A stretch of DNA of 64,000 nt from an uncultured Pelagibacteraceae bacterium. Its GTDB lineage: Bacteria; Pseudomonadota; Alphaproteobacteria; Pelagibacterales; Pelagibacteraceae. Under the pieces are notes generated by a model that had not been told where the DNA came from, ran no database searches, and was given only the letters and a program-made list of their open reading frames with translations. The position numbers and the translations under genes are program-made. Below are positions 1 to 8,935 of this stretch, piece after piece; positions within the stretch are counted from its first letter, which is position 1, and each line of letters opens with the position of its first letter. The stretch covers positions 62,001 to 126,000 of the forward strand of contig CACJSJ010000001.1 in assembly GCA_902596045.1 (NCBI GenBank). Direction: 5' to 3'.

Positions 1-990
1 TTCGGATCAATAGAGGAGTCTTGTGATCATTTAAAAAAAAATGTTCAAATTTGGGATGTTGCAGCCGAGAGGCAAGTTGAAATTTCTGGACCAGACTCAG
101 CAAAACTTGTTCAGCTTATGACTTGTCGAGATTTGTCAAAATCAAAAATTGGAAGATGCTATTACTGTCCAATAATTGACGATAATGGTAATTTAGTTAA
201 TGATCCAGTTATATTAAAATTAGCTAAAGATAAATGGTGGATTTCAATTGCAGATTCAGATGTTATTTTTTTTGCTAAAGGTCTTGCTTCTGGAAATAAT
301 TTTAAAGTAAAAATTTTTGAACCAAGTGTTGATATTATTGCAATACAAGGTCCTAAATCATTTGGTCTGATGGAAAACGTTTTTGGAAAAAAAATTACTG
401 AGTTAAAATTTTTTGGATTTGACTATTTTGATTTCAAAGGCACAAAACATTTGATTGCTAGATCAGGTTGGTCAAAACAAGGTGGTTATGAAGTTTATGT
501 TGAAAATACATCGTCAGGCCAAGATTTATATGATCATCTTTTTGAAATAGGTGCAGAATTTAATGTAAAACCTGGTTGCCCAAATCTTATTGAAAGAATT
601 GAAAGTGGTCTTCTTTCTTATGGAAATGACTTTGATAATCAAGACAACCCTTTTGAATGTGGTTTTGAAAAATATGTTAATTTAGACTCAGAGGTAGTTT
701 TTTTGGGTAAAGATAAGTTAAAAAAGATTAAATCTGATGGAATTAAAAGAAAACTAATGGGAGTTCAAGTTGAAACAAATAAAATAAATTTAACAGGCTC
801 AGTCAATATTATGAATAATGATGGAAACTTAATAGGAGATCTTAGATCTGCATGCTACTCACCTCATTTTAAAAAAGTGATAGGAATTGCAATGATAAAT
901 GAGCCTTTTTGCAAAGAGTCAGAGACCGGTAAGCTTGAAATTGAAGGTAAAAATATAGCTCTTAAAGTTTGCGAATTACCTTTCATCTAG
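1..990 (+). CDS. dmdA: DMSP demethylase DmdA, 5' end cut off by window edge
   Basis: The frame is open from base 1 to the TAG at 988-990, giving 329 residues. About 40 N-terminal residues are probably outside the window, since DmdA proteins are near 370 residues. The product is a GcvT/aminomethyltransferase-fold enzyme. DmdA moves a methyl group from dimethylsulfoniopropionate to tetrahydrofolate, giving methylmercaptopropionate. The early segment [15 protein letters not shown] and the block around bases 567-635 ([12 protein letters not shown], then LLSYGND) resemble what I remember of SAR11 DmdA more than GcvT of the glycine cleavage system. No gcvH or gcvP lies beside it. asd follows 15 bases later on the same strand. 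The main alternative is another GcvT-like methyltransferase, so the substrate is inferred from family resemblance. Confidence 0.82.
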   Translation, partial: FGSIEESCDHLKKNVQIWDVAAERQVEISGPDSAKLVQLMTCRDLSKSKIGRCYYCPIIDDNGNLVNDPVILKLAKDKWWISIADSDVIFFAKGLASGNNFKVKIFEPSVDIIAIQGPKSFGLMENVFGKKITELKFFGFDYFDFKGTKHLIARSGWSKQGGYEVYVENTSSGQDLYDHLFEIGAEFNVKPGCPNLIERIESGLLSYGNDFDNQDNPFECGFEKYVNLDSEVVFLGKDKLKKIKSDGIKRKLMGVQVETNKINLTGSVNIMNNDGNLIGDLRSACYSPHFKKVIGIAMINEPFCKESETGKLEIEGKNIALKVCELPFI

Positions 991-1005
991 TATAAAACTT
1001 ACATC

Positions 1006-2013
1006 ATGGATATTGCAATAGTCGGCGCAACAGGAAATGTTGGAAGAAAAACATTAGAAGTTCTTGAGAAAAAAGATCTTCCTATTGATAAACTGTATTT
1101 GTTAGCATCATCTAAAAGTGTAGGAAAAAAAATTAATTTTAAAGGTTTGGACTATGAAATTCATGATTTAGAAAGCTTTGATTTTTCTAAAGTAAAAATA
1201 TGTTTTTTTGCTGCTGGTGGAAAAATTTCAGAAAAATTTGCTGAAAAAGCTGCAAAAAATTGTTTAGTAATAGACAACTCAAGTCATTTTAGAATGGATC
1301 CAGAGGTTCCTTTAATAGTTCCACAAGTTAATTCTCAGGATTTAAAGACTATAAAAAAAAATATTATAGCAAATCCAAACTGTTCAACTGCACAATTAGT
1401 AATCGCTCTTAAACCTTTACACGATTTGTTTTCAATTAAAAGAATAGTCGTATCAACATATCAATCTGTTTCAGGAGGTGGTAAAGCTCCTATGGATGAG
1501 TTAATTGAACAAACTAAATTAGCACTAGATGGAAAAAAAATTAATTCAAAAAACTTTACAAAACAAATAGCTTTTAATGCTATTCCGCATATAGATGTGT
1601 TTTCTGATGATGGTTATACTAAGGAAGAAATTAAAATGACTAATGAGACAAAAAAAATTTTAGACAATAAAATAGATTTAACAGCCACTTGTGTAAGATT
1701 ACCTATATCTGTTTCTCATTCTGAGTCAGTAAATATTCAATTTGAAAAACCTTTTTCAATTGAAAAAGTTAGAGAAGCTTTAGATAATTTTGAAGGTTGC
1801 AAAGTTATTGATGACAGATCAGATGGCGGATATTCAACTCCTCTTGAAGCAGAGGGTCGAGATGAAACTTTTATTTCAAGAATAAGAGAGGACAAGACTA
1901 TAAAAAATGGATTAAATTTATGGATTGTTTCAGATAATTTACTTAGAGGGGCAGCTTTGAACTCGGTAGAAATAGCCGAAACAATAATTAAAAATAATTT
2001 CTATGAAAAATAA
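1006..2013 (+). CDS. asd: aspartate-semialdehyde dehydrogenase
   Basis: This enzyme reduces aspartyl phosphate to aspartate semialdehyde with NADPH, on the route to lysine, threonine and methionine. The 335-residue length is normal. The N-terminus carries the Rossmann motif GATGNVGRKTLEVL. The active-site cysteine lies in ANPNCSTAQLV (bases about 1369-1401), and the substrate-binding arginine and catalytic histidine lie in RLPISVSHSES (about 1696-1728). The ATG at 1006 sits 15 bases after dmdA. The 3' end overlaps sdhC by 11 bases, so the gene is probably co-transcribed with the succinate dehydrogenase genes although the pathways are unrelated. Confidence 0.95.
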   Translation: MDIAIVGATGNVGRKTLEVLEKKDLPIDKLYLLASSKSVGKKINFKGLDYEIHDLESFDFSKVKICFFAAGGKISEKFAEKAAKNCLVIDNSSHFRMDPEVPLIVPQVNSQDLKTIKKNIIANPNCSTAQLVIALKPLHDLFSIKRIVVSTYQSVSGGGKAPMDELIEQTKLALDGKKINSKNFTKQIAFNAIPHIDVFSDDGYTKEEIKMTNETKKILDNKIDLTATCVRLPISVSHSESVNIQFEKPFSIEKVREALDNFEGCKVIDDRSDGGYSTPLEAEGRDETFISRIREDKTIKNGLNLWIVSDNLLRGAALNSVEIAETIIKNNFYEK

Positions 2014-2386
2014 AAGCCCTTTATCTCCTCACATCCAAATTTATAAATGGCATATTTCTTCCTTAGTATCCATCTCTCATAGAATTACAGGTATTATTAA
2101 TATTATAGTAATAACACTTATTTGTTTGTGGGCGTCGCTGCTTTTATTAGGTGAAAGTAGATATGAAACAATAAATTTATTATTAGATTCACCTATAGGA
2201 AAATTTATTATATTAGGAATTATTTGGTCTTTTTCTTTTCAGATCTTAAGTGAAATAAGACACTTGATTATGGATCTTGGTTATGGATTTGAATTAAAGA
2301 CAACAAAAATAACAGGTTTAATTGTAATATTTGGCTCTATAATTTTAACAGTTATTTTTTACTTAACCGGAAAAAGTATTTTATAA
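2003..2386 (+). CDS. sdhC: succinate dehydrogenase cytochrome b556 subunit SdhC
   Basis: This is one of two small membrane anchors of complex II, which passes electrons from succinate to ubiquinone. The 127 residues hold three hydrophobic segments. The N-terminal signature SPHIQIYKWHISSLVSISHR is typical of SdhC, and SxxHRxTG contributes to the quinone site. EIRHLIMDLG contains the conserved histidine that ligates haem b in this family. The start at 2003 overlaps the end of asd by 11 bases, and sdhD begins one base after the stop. Confidence 0.93.
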   Translation: MKNKSPLSPHIQIYKWHISSLVSISHRITGIINIIVITLICLWASLLLLGESRYETINLLLDSPIGKFIILGIIWSFSFQILSEIRHLIMDLGYGFELKTTKITGLIVIFGSIILTVIFYLTGKSIL

Positions 2387-2387
2387 A

Positions 2388-2711
2388 ATGATAAATGCTA
2401 CTAAAAAATGGATTTTTTTAAAAATTAGTGGAGCGATGTTAGTTCCATTAATGTTATGGTTTATTATTAATTTGAGCAGTATTTACGATCAAGAATACAC
2501 AAATGTTGTAATCTTTTTTACAAACACGACATCAAAATTTTTATTCAGTATTTTTATTATTAATGCCTATTTTTTTTCAGCATTAAGTATTAGTGAAGTT
2601 TTTGAAGATTATATAGCAAATGATAAAATCAAAAATGTCGCAAATATGCTTTTATATGTTTCTGCAGTAGCAATTCCAGTAATTACCATTATATTAATTT
2701 CTTGGTTATGA
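2388..2711 (+). CDS. sdhD: succinate dehydrogenase membrane anchor SdhD without the haem-ligand histidine
   Basis: The 107-residue protein has three membrane segments and sits between sdhC and sdhA, which identifies it as the second anchor of complex II. Its segment [10 protein letters not shown] matches the conserved end of the second helix (xxxEDY or xxxTDY), whose tyrosine contacts quinone. In most bacterial SdhD proteins a histidine eleven residues before this aspartate is the second axial ligand of haem b. Here that position is phenylalanine, and the whole protein contains neither histidine nor cysteine. Its TGA stop overlaps the sdhA start in an ATGA. Identity rests mainly on position and topology. 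Confidence 0.85.
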   Translation: MINATKKWIFLKISGAMLVPLMLWFIINLSSIYDQEYTNVVIFFTNTTSKFLFSIFIINAYFFSALSISEVFEDYIANDKIKNVANMLLYVSAVAIPVITIILISWL

Positions 2712-4486
2712 GCTCTTCTTATAAAATAATTGATCACGAATACGACGTAGTAGTTTTAGGGGCTGGCGGCTCAGGGTTAAGAGCAGCGGTAGGTTTAAGT
2801 GAAGCGGGATTAAAAACTGCATGCATCTCAAAAGTGTTTCCAACAAGAAGTCATACTTCAGCAGCTCAAGGAGGTATTTCAGCCTCGTTAGGTAATATGG
2901 GTGAAGATGATTGGCGTTGGCATATGTATGATACCGTCAAAGGAGCTGATTGGTTAGGAGACCAAGACAGCATTGAATATCTTTGTAAGGAAGCGCCAAA
3001 AGCAGTGATTGAGTTAGAAAAATATGGTGTTCCTTTTAGTAGAACAGAAGATGGAAAAATTTATCAAAGACCATTTGGTGGTATGACTAAAAATTATGGT
3101 AATGGAATTGTTCAAAGAACCTGTGCTGCTGCTGATAGAACAGGCCATGCAATTTTACATACTTTATATGGACAAGCTCTAAAACATAAAACAGAATTTT
3201 TTATAGAATATTTTGCGCTAGATTTATTAATGAAGGATGGAGAGTGTAAAGGTTTAATAGCATGGAATCTTAATGATGGAACTATTCATAGATTTAGAGC
3301 TCATGCAGTAATTATTGCAACAGGTGGGTATGGTAAAGTTTATTACTCAGCAACTTCTGCCCATACTTGCACAGGTGATGGTAATGCAATGGTTTTAAGA
3401 GCAGGCTTACCTTTACAGGATATGGAATTTGTACAGTTTCATCCTACCGGAATATATGGTCATGGTACTTTAATAACAGAAGGTGCGAGAGGAGAAGGAG
3501 GTTATCTTACAAATTCGAAGGGTGAGAGATTTATGGAAAGGTATGCACCTAAGGCAAAAGATCTAGCATCACGAGATGTTGTAAGTAGATCAATGTCAAT
3601 AGAGATTAATGAAGGAAGAGGTGTTGGAAAAGAACAAGATCATGTTCATTTAAACTTAAGTCATTTAGATAAGGAAATTATAGAAAGTAGATTACCAGGC
3701 ATAACAGATGCGGCAAGATTATTTGCTAATGTAGATGTTACTAAAGAACCAATTCCAGTTGTGCCGACAGTTCATTACAATATGGGTGGTATTCCAACAA
3801 ATTATAAAGGGGAAGTATTAACGGTAAATGGATCTGAAAAAACTGTTCCTGGATTGATGGCAATTGGAGAAGCTGCGTGTGTTTCAGTTCATGGTGCGAA
3901 TAGACTTGGCTCTAATTCTTTAATTGATTTAGTTGTTTTTGGAAGAGCTGCTGCAAAAAGAGCGGCAGAATTAATTAAACCAGGACAACCTCATGAAGAA
4001 ATTGGTGAGTCAGAGACACAAAAATGTCTAGACAGATTTGATAAAATTAGAAATTCTGAAGGAAATACAGGAACCGCTGAACTAAGATTATCTATGCAAA
4101 AAACAATGCAATCAAAATGTGCAGTTTTTAGAACAGAAAAAACCCTAAAAGAGGGAGTTAAAGAAATAAGAGATGCCTACGATGGATTGGATTCATTATC
4201 AGTTAAGGATAAATCATTGATATTTAATACAGATTTAGTTGAAACATTAGAATTTGATAATTTGATAAGACAAGCAGTAGTTACAGTAGATTCTGCTTAT
4301 CATCGAAAGGAAAGTAGAGGTGCTCATGCAAGAGAAGATTTTCCAAAGAGAGATGATGAAAAGTTCATGCAACATACTTTAGCCTGGTGTAATGGCAAAG
4401 AAACAAAAATTAGTTATAGAGAAGTTCATAAATCAACCTTAACCAATGAAGTTCAGTATTTTCCTCCTCAAGAGAGAGTTTACTAA
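2708..4486 (+). CDS. sdhA: succinate dehydrogenase flavoprotein subunit SdhA
   Basis: SdhA oxidises succinate to fumarate using covalently bound FAD. The FAD-binding motif [13 protein letters not shown] is at the N-terminus. The histidine that bears FAD is in [12 protein letters not shown] (bases about 2848-2883). The substrate-site blocks [19 protein letters not shown] and [11 protein letters not shown] are intact. I chose the ATG at 2708, in an ATGA overlap with sdhD, over the TTG two codons upstream; this gives 592 residues. sdhB begins on the last base of its stop codon. Confidence 0.97.
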   Translation: MSSSYKIIDHEYDVVVLGAGGSGLRAAVGLSEAGLKTACISKVFPTRSHTSAAQGGISASLGNMGEDDWRWHMYDTVKGADWLGDQDSIEYLCKEAPKAVIELEKYGVPFSRTEDGKIYQRPFGGMTKNYGNGIVQRTCAAADRTGHAILHTLYGQALKHKTEFFIEYFALDLLMKDGECKGLIAWNLNDGTIHRFRAHAVIIATGGYGKVYYSATSAHTCTGDGNAMVLRAGLPLQDMEFVQFHPTGIYGHGTLITEGARGEGGYLTNSKGERFMERYAPKAKDLASRDVVSRSMSIEINEGRGVGKEQDHVHLNLSHLDKEIIESRLPGITDAARLFANVDVTKEPIPVVPTVHYNMGGIPTNYKGEVLTVNGSEKTVPGLMAIGEAACVSVHGANRLGSNSLIDLVVFGRAAAKRAAELIKPGQPHEEIGESETQKCLDRFDKIRNSEGNTGTAELRLSMQKTMQSKCAVFRTEKTLKEGVKEIRDAYDGLDSLSVKDKSLIFNTDLVETLEFDNLIRQAVVTVDSAYHRKESRGAHAREDFPKRDDEKFMQHTLAWCNGKETKISYREVHKSTLTNEVQYFPPQERVY

Positions 4487-5265
4487 TGGTTCAAATTAAT
4501 TTACCTGAAAACTCAAAAGTAAAAAAAGGTAAATATTTTAAAGATAAAACAGGCTCAAAAAATTTAAGAAAAGTAAACATATATAGGTGGGATCCTACTT
4601 CTGGAGAAAATCCTAGAATAGATACATATGAGGTGGACATGGATAACTGTCCCTCAAAAGTTTTAGATATTTTAAACAAAATTAAAAATGAAATTGACCC
4701 AACAATTGCATATAGAAGATCTTGTGCTCATGGTGTTTGTGGTTCTTGTGCTATGAATATGGGTGGGAAAAATGGTTTAGCTTGTACAAAACCTCATTCT
4801 GAAATTGATGGAGATATAGATATTTATCCTTTACCTCATTTAAAAGTTAAAAAAGATCTAATAGGTGATTTAGATGGATTATATAAACAATATCAATCTA
4901 TAGAACCATGGTTAAAATCTAATTCAAAATCTAAGACGACTGAAATTATTCAATCAAAAGAAGATAGAAAAAAATTAGATGGAGCATACGAATGTATAAT
5001 GTGTGCTTGCTGTTCAACTTCTTGCCCAAGTTATTGGTGGAATGGTGATAAATATTTAGGTCCTGCTGTTCTTTTACAAGCATACAGATGGATTGTGGAT
5101 AGTAGAGATGAAGAGAGAGAAGCGAGATTAAAAAAAGTAGCAGACGAATTAAAACTTTATAGATGCCACACAATATTAAATTGTACAAGCGCATGTCCTA
5201 AAGGATTGAATCCTGCAAAAGCAATTGCTGAAATAAAGAAAATGTTGGCTACAACTAGTCTTTAA
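4486..5265 (+). CDS. sdhB: succinate dehydrogenase iron-sulfur subunit SdhB
   Basis: SdhB carries electrons from SdhA to the quinone site through three iron-sulfur clusters. The 2Fe-2S cysteines are in [13 protein letters not shown] plus a downstream ACTK (about bases 4720-4790). The 4Fe-4S and 3Fe-4S cysteines are in [16 protein letters not shown] (about 4993-5040) and in CHTILNC with ACPKGLNP (about 5164-5214). The 259-residue length is normal. The ATG shares one base with the sdhA stop. The tail overlaps the oppositely oriented iclR-type gene by 11 bases, and I see no clear hairpin terminator there. Confidence 0.97.
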   Translation: MVQINLPENSKVKKGKYFKDKTGSKNLRKVNIYRWDPTSGENPRIDTYEVDMDNCPSKVLDILNKIKNEIDPTIAYRRSCAHGVCGSCAMNMGGKNGLACTKPHSEIDGDIDIYPLPHLKVKKDLIGDLDGLYKQYQSIEPWLKSNSKSKTTEIIQSKEDRKKLDGAYECIMCACCSTSCPSYWWNGDKYLGPAVLLQAYRWIVDSRDEEREARLKKVADELKLYRCHTILNCTSACPKGLNPAKAIAEIKKMLATTSL

Positions 5266-6016
5266 AGAGTACTTTTTTAAGATTATTGGCTGAAGATAAC
5301 ATAATTGGTAAAATTTTTTTTAAATCATTAATACCTTTTCTACTTTTTGCTGTATGGGTAGATAAACAAAAACATAATTCATTATTAGAATTAAATATTG
5401 GCACCGAAAGCCCAACCATTCCATTAAACCATTCTTCATCATCAAAAGCATATTTTTGATTTTTAATTTTTTTTAATTCTTTTTTAAACTGTGAAATATC
5501 TGTAATTGTATTTTTTGCATTTTTGGGTGTTTTAATATTTCTAAAAATTTGAATAACTTTTTCCTCATTTATGGATGAAAGATATAATTTTCCAGATGCT
5601 GAGGCGTGTAAGGGAAGATGGTCACCTGCCTCTAAATTTAATTGCATTGGCCAATGAAATTCAATTCTATCAAAATATACAAGTTTAGTTCCAATGGGTA
5701 TTGATAAACTAACTGTTTCTTCAATGTCATTAGTTAATTTTCTTAAGTAAGATCTTCTTAGAGTAAAATTTGGTTCATAGGGTAAACTTTTTAAAATTAA
5801 ATTTCTCATTTTTGGACCAGGTAGATAGCTCTTTGAATTATTAGAAACCAAATACTTTTCTTCACATAAAGTTTCAATATGTCGATAAATTGTAGGCAGG
5901 GGTATTTTTAATTTATGAGAAATCTTTTTTGCAGTAAAATTATCTGGATCAACTATTATCTCTTCTAGAATATTCAATATTCTTCTTGGAGAGGTTCTGC
6001 TATTTGTATCTTTCAT
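5255..6016 (-). CDS. IclR-family transcriptional regulator
   Basis: The 253-residue protein has an N-terminal winged helix-turn-helix (about residues 8-65, with the recognition region [20 protein letters not shown]). A C-terminal IclR effector-binding domain follows, recognisable by [13 protein letters not shown] and VGLSVPIFN. IclR proteins usually bind a small carboxylate or aromatic acid and control nearby catabolic genes. It lies 21 bases downstream of the semialdehyde dehydrogenase gene on the same strand, so the two are probably co-transcribed. The likely targets are that gene and the divergent alcohol dehydrogenase/TRAP genes. The effector cannot be read from the sequence. Confidence 0.9.
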   Translation of the reverse strand: MKDTNSRTSPRRILNILEEIIVDPDNFTAKKISHKLKIPLPTIYRHIETLCEEKYLVSNNSKSYLPGPKMRNLILKSLPYEPNFTLRRSYLRKLTNDIEETVSLSIPIGTKLVYFDRIEFHWPMQLNLEAGDHLPLHASASGKLYLSSINEEKVIQIFRNIKTPKNAKNTITDISQFKKELKKIKNQKYAFDDEEWFNGMVGLSVPIFNSNNELCFCLSTHTAKSRKGINDLKKILPIMLSSANNLKKVLFKD

Positions 6017-6037
6017 CCAAAGCTAAATCTTAAAAAA

Positions 6038-7531
6038 TTAAGATAAAACTGGAATTGTAAACTCAGGACCAGCATTATCTTCAACCCAAGTCACAGTCGC
6101 AGTTTTAAGTTTAGTGTAAAATCTTATACCCTCAGGTCCATGCATTGAGTGGTCTCCGAATAAAGATCGTTTCCAACCACCAAAACTGTGATATGCAACA
6201 GGTACAGGAATAGGCACATTTACTCCTATCATTCCAATTTTTGCATTTTCAGTAAAATGTTTTGCAATATTACCACTTTTTGTAAAAACCGCAGCTCCAT
6301 TCCCAAGCTCATGGTCATTTACTAGGTTCAGAGCCTCTTCATAAGTTTCAGTAGTCATCATGCTTAATACAGGTCCAAAAATTTCTTCTTTGTAAATTTT
6401 CATTTCAGGTTTTACATCATCAAAAATTGTTGGTCCTACAAAATAACCATTTTCATATCCTTGTTTTTTAAAATTTCTTCCATCACTCAATAATTTTGCA
6501 CCTTCTTTCTCTCCAGTATCTATGTACCCTAAAACTTTTTCAAAATGTGCCTTGTTATTTAATGGACCAAAATCACTTTTTTCATCTGTATAAGGCCCAA
6601 CATTTAGTTTAGCAGTTTCCTCTAATAGTTTTGTTTTTATCTTTTCTTTTGTCTGTTTACCCACACAGACTGCTACTGAAATAGCCATACACCTTTCTCC
6701 TGCTGATCCAAAAGCAGATCCTATTATTGCGTCAGTAGTTTTATTTACGTCTGCATCAGGCATTATAACCATATGATTTTTTGCTCCACCTAGTGCTTGT
6801 ACTCTTTTATTATTTTTTGTACCAGTATGATAAACATATTCAGCAATTGGGGTAGAGCCAACAAAACTAATTGCTTGAACTGTTTTATTTTCTAGTAGTG
6901 TATCTACAGCCTCTTTATCACCATTTACAACATTTAAAACTCCTGCAGGTAAACCTGCTTCTATTGCTATTTCAGCTAATCTCATTGGACAGCTAGGATC
7001 TTTTTCTGATGGTTTTAAAACAAATGTATTTCCACAAGCTATAGAAACTGGATACATCCACATAGGAACCATAGCTGGAAAATTAAATGGTGTAATTCCT
7101 GCACAAACCCCAAGAGGTTGTCTTAGAGTATGAGAGTCTACATTAGTCCCAACACTAGTAGAATGATCACCCTTTAAGGAATCAGTAATACCAGTTGCAT
7201 ATTCAACTACTTCTATTCCTCTCTGGATAGAACCTTTTGCATCTGCAATAGTTTTTCCATGTTGTTCAGAAACCATTACAGCTAGTTCTTCCATATTTTT
7301 TATAAGAAGATCTTTATATTTTGATAAAATTCTAGCTCTATTTATTGGAGTGGTTTTTGACCAAGTTATAAATGCTTTAGATGAGCTTTCTATAGCTTTT
7401 TCTACAGTAGCTTTAGTTCCTAATTCAACTTCTGCGATTTGTTCACCAATTGCTGGATTAAATATTGGACCTTTTCTAGATTTACTATCACTATAAATCT
7501 TTCCGTCAATAAAATGGCTTATAGTTTTCAT
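6038..7531 (-). CDS. mmsA: CoA-acylating methylmalonate/malonate-semialdehyde dehydrogenase
   Basis: This is an aldehyde dehydrogenase superfamily member of 497 residues. The family oxidises methylmalonate semialdehyde to propionyl-CoA, or malonate semialdehyde to acetyl-CoA, with NAD and CoA and release of CO2. The catalytic cysteine is in AGERCMAISVAV. PLGVCAGITPFNFPAMVPMW and the C-terminal AYHSFGGWKRSLFGDHSMHG are typical of the MmsA/IolA/DddC branch. It heads a short operon with the IclR regulator and is divergent from the alcohol dehydrogenase across a 156-base gap. Roles in valine, thymine, inositol or acrylate/3-hydroxypropionate breakdown all fit the family; the neighbours favour a hydroxy-acid route. 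Confidence 0.92.
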   Translation of the reverse strand: MKTISHFIDGKIYSDSKSRKGPIFNPAIGEQIAEVELGTKATVEKAIESSSKAFITWSKTTPINRARILSKYKDLLIKNMEELAVMVSEQHGKTIADAKGSIQRGIEVVEYATGITDSLKGDHSTSVGTNVDSHTLRQPLGVCAGITPFNFPAMVPMWMYPVSIACGNTFVLKPSEKDPSCPMRLAEIAIEAGLPAGVLNVVNGDKEAVDTLLENKTVQAISFVGSTPIAEYVYHTGTKNNKRVQALGGAKNHMVIMPDADVNKTTDAIIGSAFGSAGERCMAISVAVCVGKQTKEKIKTKLLEETAKLNVGPYTDEKSDFGPLNNKAHFEKVLGYIDTGEKEGAKLLSDGRNFKKQGYENGYFVGPTIFDDVKPEMKIYKEEIFGPVLSMMTTETYEEALNLVNDHELGNGAAVFTKSGNIAKHFTENAKIGMIGVNVPIPVPVAYHSFGGWKRSLFGDHSMHGPEGIRFYTKLKTATVTWVEDNAGPEFTIPVLS

Positions 7532-7630
7532 TAAATTTTATTTTATAAATAAAAGTATAACAGGTTTTTTTCGATTGCAATATGTATTCCTTAAATGAGA
7601 AAAATATTATCAATTAAAGATTATATGCTG

Positions 7631-7659
7631 TTGACTCCTAAATTAACATAAGTTTAGAT
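7631..7659 (+). promoter_or_regulatory. candidate sigma-70 promoter of the alcohol dehydrogenase/TRAP genes
   Basis: TTGACT (7631-7636) is a near-consensus -35 box. A 17-base spacer leads to TTAGAT (7654-7659), which is only a weak -10 match. Transcription would begin near 7666, just ahead of the AAGGGG ribosome site and the TTG start at 7688. It lies in the divergent gap shared with mmsA, where the IclR regulator would be expected to bind. I did not find a clear matching operator. Confidence 0.4.
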
Positions 7660-7687
7660 TGTGCTATTAATAAAGAAGGGGAACAGC

Positions 7688-8875
7688 TTGATTAAAAGAG
7701 ATAACGTTCGAGTTTGTGTGCCAAGATATATGCAGATTGGCAAAGGTAGCCTTAATCAGCTTCCAGAAATTTTAAATATAATTGGTTCAGTAAAATCTCC
7801 CTTAATAGTAACTGACAAACAAATGGTAAAGTTCGGTTACGTAAAAAAGCTCCAAGAATTACTTACAAAGGCAGGTCTAACTTCGAGTGTTTTTGATGAT
7901 ACTATACCTGATCCTACCGACACAGTAGTTTTAAATGGTATTGATATTTTAAAAAAAAATAAAAATGATGCTGTAATTGGCTTTGGAGGAGGGAGTCCTA
8001 TTGATACTGCAAAAGCAATAGCAGTACTTTCTCAATACAGTAAAAATATTCAAGATTATAAACCTCCTTCTACTTTTGATAAAAAAGGACTACCAATTAT
8101 AGCTATTCCAACTACCGCTGGCACTGGTTCAGAAGTTACTCATCACTCAGTAATTATAGATACGAAAAGTAACAATTTTGAGAAAATTTCTTGTAGAGGA
8201 GAAGGATTTGTTCCTATTGTTGCAATTGTTGACTATGAACTGACGCTCTCAAAGCCAAGAAGATTAACTATTGATAGTGCAATCGATACATTAACCCATG
8301 GTATTGAAGCTTATGTGAGTAAAAAAGCGACTATGTTTTCTGATAGAATGGCACTAGACACTATAAGACTTGTTCAAGAGAATATTTATGCAGTTGATAA
8401 AGATCCAAAAGATTTAAAAGCTAGAGAAGGTCTTATGTTGGCAGCAACATTGGGAGGCTTAGCTTTTTCAAATGCTTCCATTTGTTTAGTTCATGGAATG
8501 AGCAGACCGTTAGGTAGTAATTTTAAAGTTCCTCATGGATTAAGTAATGCAATGCTATTACCGACGATAACTGAATTTTCAATAGATCATGCAAAAAGTA
8601 GATATGCAGACTGTAGTAAAGCTGGAAATTTTGCGTTATCAAATGATGACGATGACTTAGCTTGTGAAAAATTAATTAAAGGGCTTTATAAAATAAATAA
8701 CGATTTTGACGTTCCATCTATGAAAAACTTTGGAATTGATGAGAAAAATTTTGAGGAAGAGTTAGAAAACATGGCCACTGATGCTGAAGTTTCAGGTGCG
8801 CCTAACCTCAATCCAAGAGTGCCTACTGTAAATGAGATGGTTGATCTTTACGGAAAAGCATGGAGAGCATTCTAA
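7688..8875 (+). CDS. iron-containing (group III) alcohol dehydrogenase
   Basis: These NAD(P)-dependent enzymes interconvert alcohols or hydroxy acids with aldehydes. The nucleotide-binding motif GGGSPIDTAKA, the segment GTGSEVTHHSVI, and the metal ligands in SAIDTLTHGIEAY and LVHGMSRPLGSNFKVPHG are all present. I start the gene at TTG 7688 because AAGGGG lies just upstream with proper spacing; this gives 395 residues. The frame also opens at GTG 7661, but that codon has no ribosome site and lies upstream of the predicted transcript start. With the neighbouring semialdehyde dehydrogenase it could oxidise a hydroxy acid in two steps, for example 3-hydroxypropionate to malonate semialdehyde to acetyl-CoA. 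That pairing is inference; 4-hydroxybutyrate-type or simple alcohol substrates are alternatives. Confidence 0.9.
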   Translation: MIKRDNVRVCVPRYMQIGKGSLNQLPEILNIIGSVKSPLIVTDKQMVKFGYVKKLQELLTKAGLTSSVFDDTIPDPTDTVVLNGIDILKKNKNDAVIGFGGGSPIDTAKAIAVLSQYSKNIQDYKPPSTFDKKGLPIIAIPTTAGTGSEVTHHSVIIDTKSNNFEKISCRGEGFVPIVAIVDYELTLSKPRRLTIDSAIDTLTHGIEAYVSKKATMFSDRMALDTIRLVQENIYAVDKDPKDLKAREGLMLAATLGGLAFSNASICLVHGMSRPLGSNFKVPHGLSNAMLLPTITEFSIDHAKSRYADCSKAGNFALSNDDDDLACEKLIKGLYKINNDFDVPSMKNFGIDEKNFEEELENMATDAEVSGAPNLNPRVPTVNEMVDLYGKAWRAF

Positions 8876-8935
8876 ATGAGTTGGGAATACTCTTCTTTTT
8901 TTAAACAACTCAGCAAACAAAAGAGGGGAAAATGA
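8876..8935 (+). CDS. candidate 19-residue coupling or leader peptide before dctP
   Basis: An ATG directly after the alcohol dehydrogenase stop opens a 19-codon frame beginning MSWEYSSFF and ending in a basic stretch (KQKRGK). Its TGA overlaps the dctP start in an ATGA, and the dctP ribosome site (AGAGGGG, 8922-8928) lies inside it. An inverted repeat, TGAGTTG at 8877-8883 and CAACTCA at 8906-8912, lies within the frame and would be opened by translating ribosomes. This is consistent with translational coupling. I do not recognise the peptide, and a chance frame is possible. Confidence 0.33.
   Translation: MSWEYSSFFKQLSKQKRGK

Noticed and set aside
7595-7651. An 18-codon frame (MRKILSIKDY...) in the mmsA-alcohol dehydrogenase gap
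   Set aside because: It overlaps the candidate -35 box, has no ribosome site and no link to a neighbouring start, so a chance frame is more likely.
7661-7687. GTG start nine codons upstream for the alcohol dehydrogenase
   Set aside because: No ribosome site precedes it and it lies upstream of the predicted transcript start; the TTG at 7688 has AAGGGG at good spacing.
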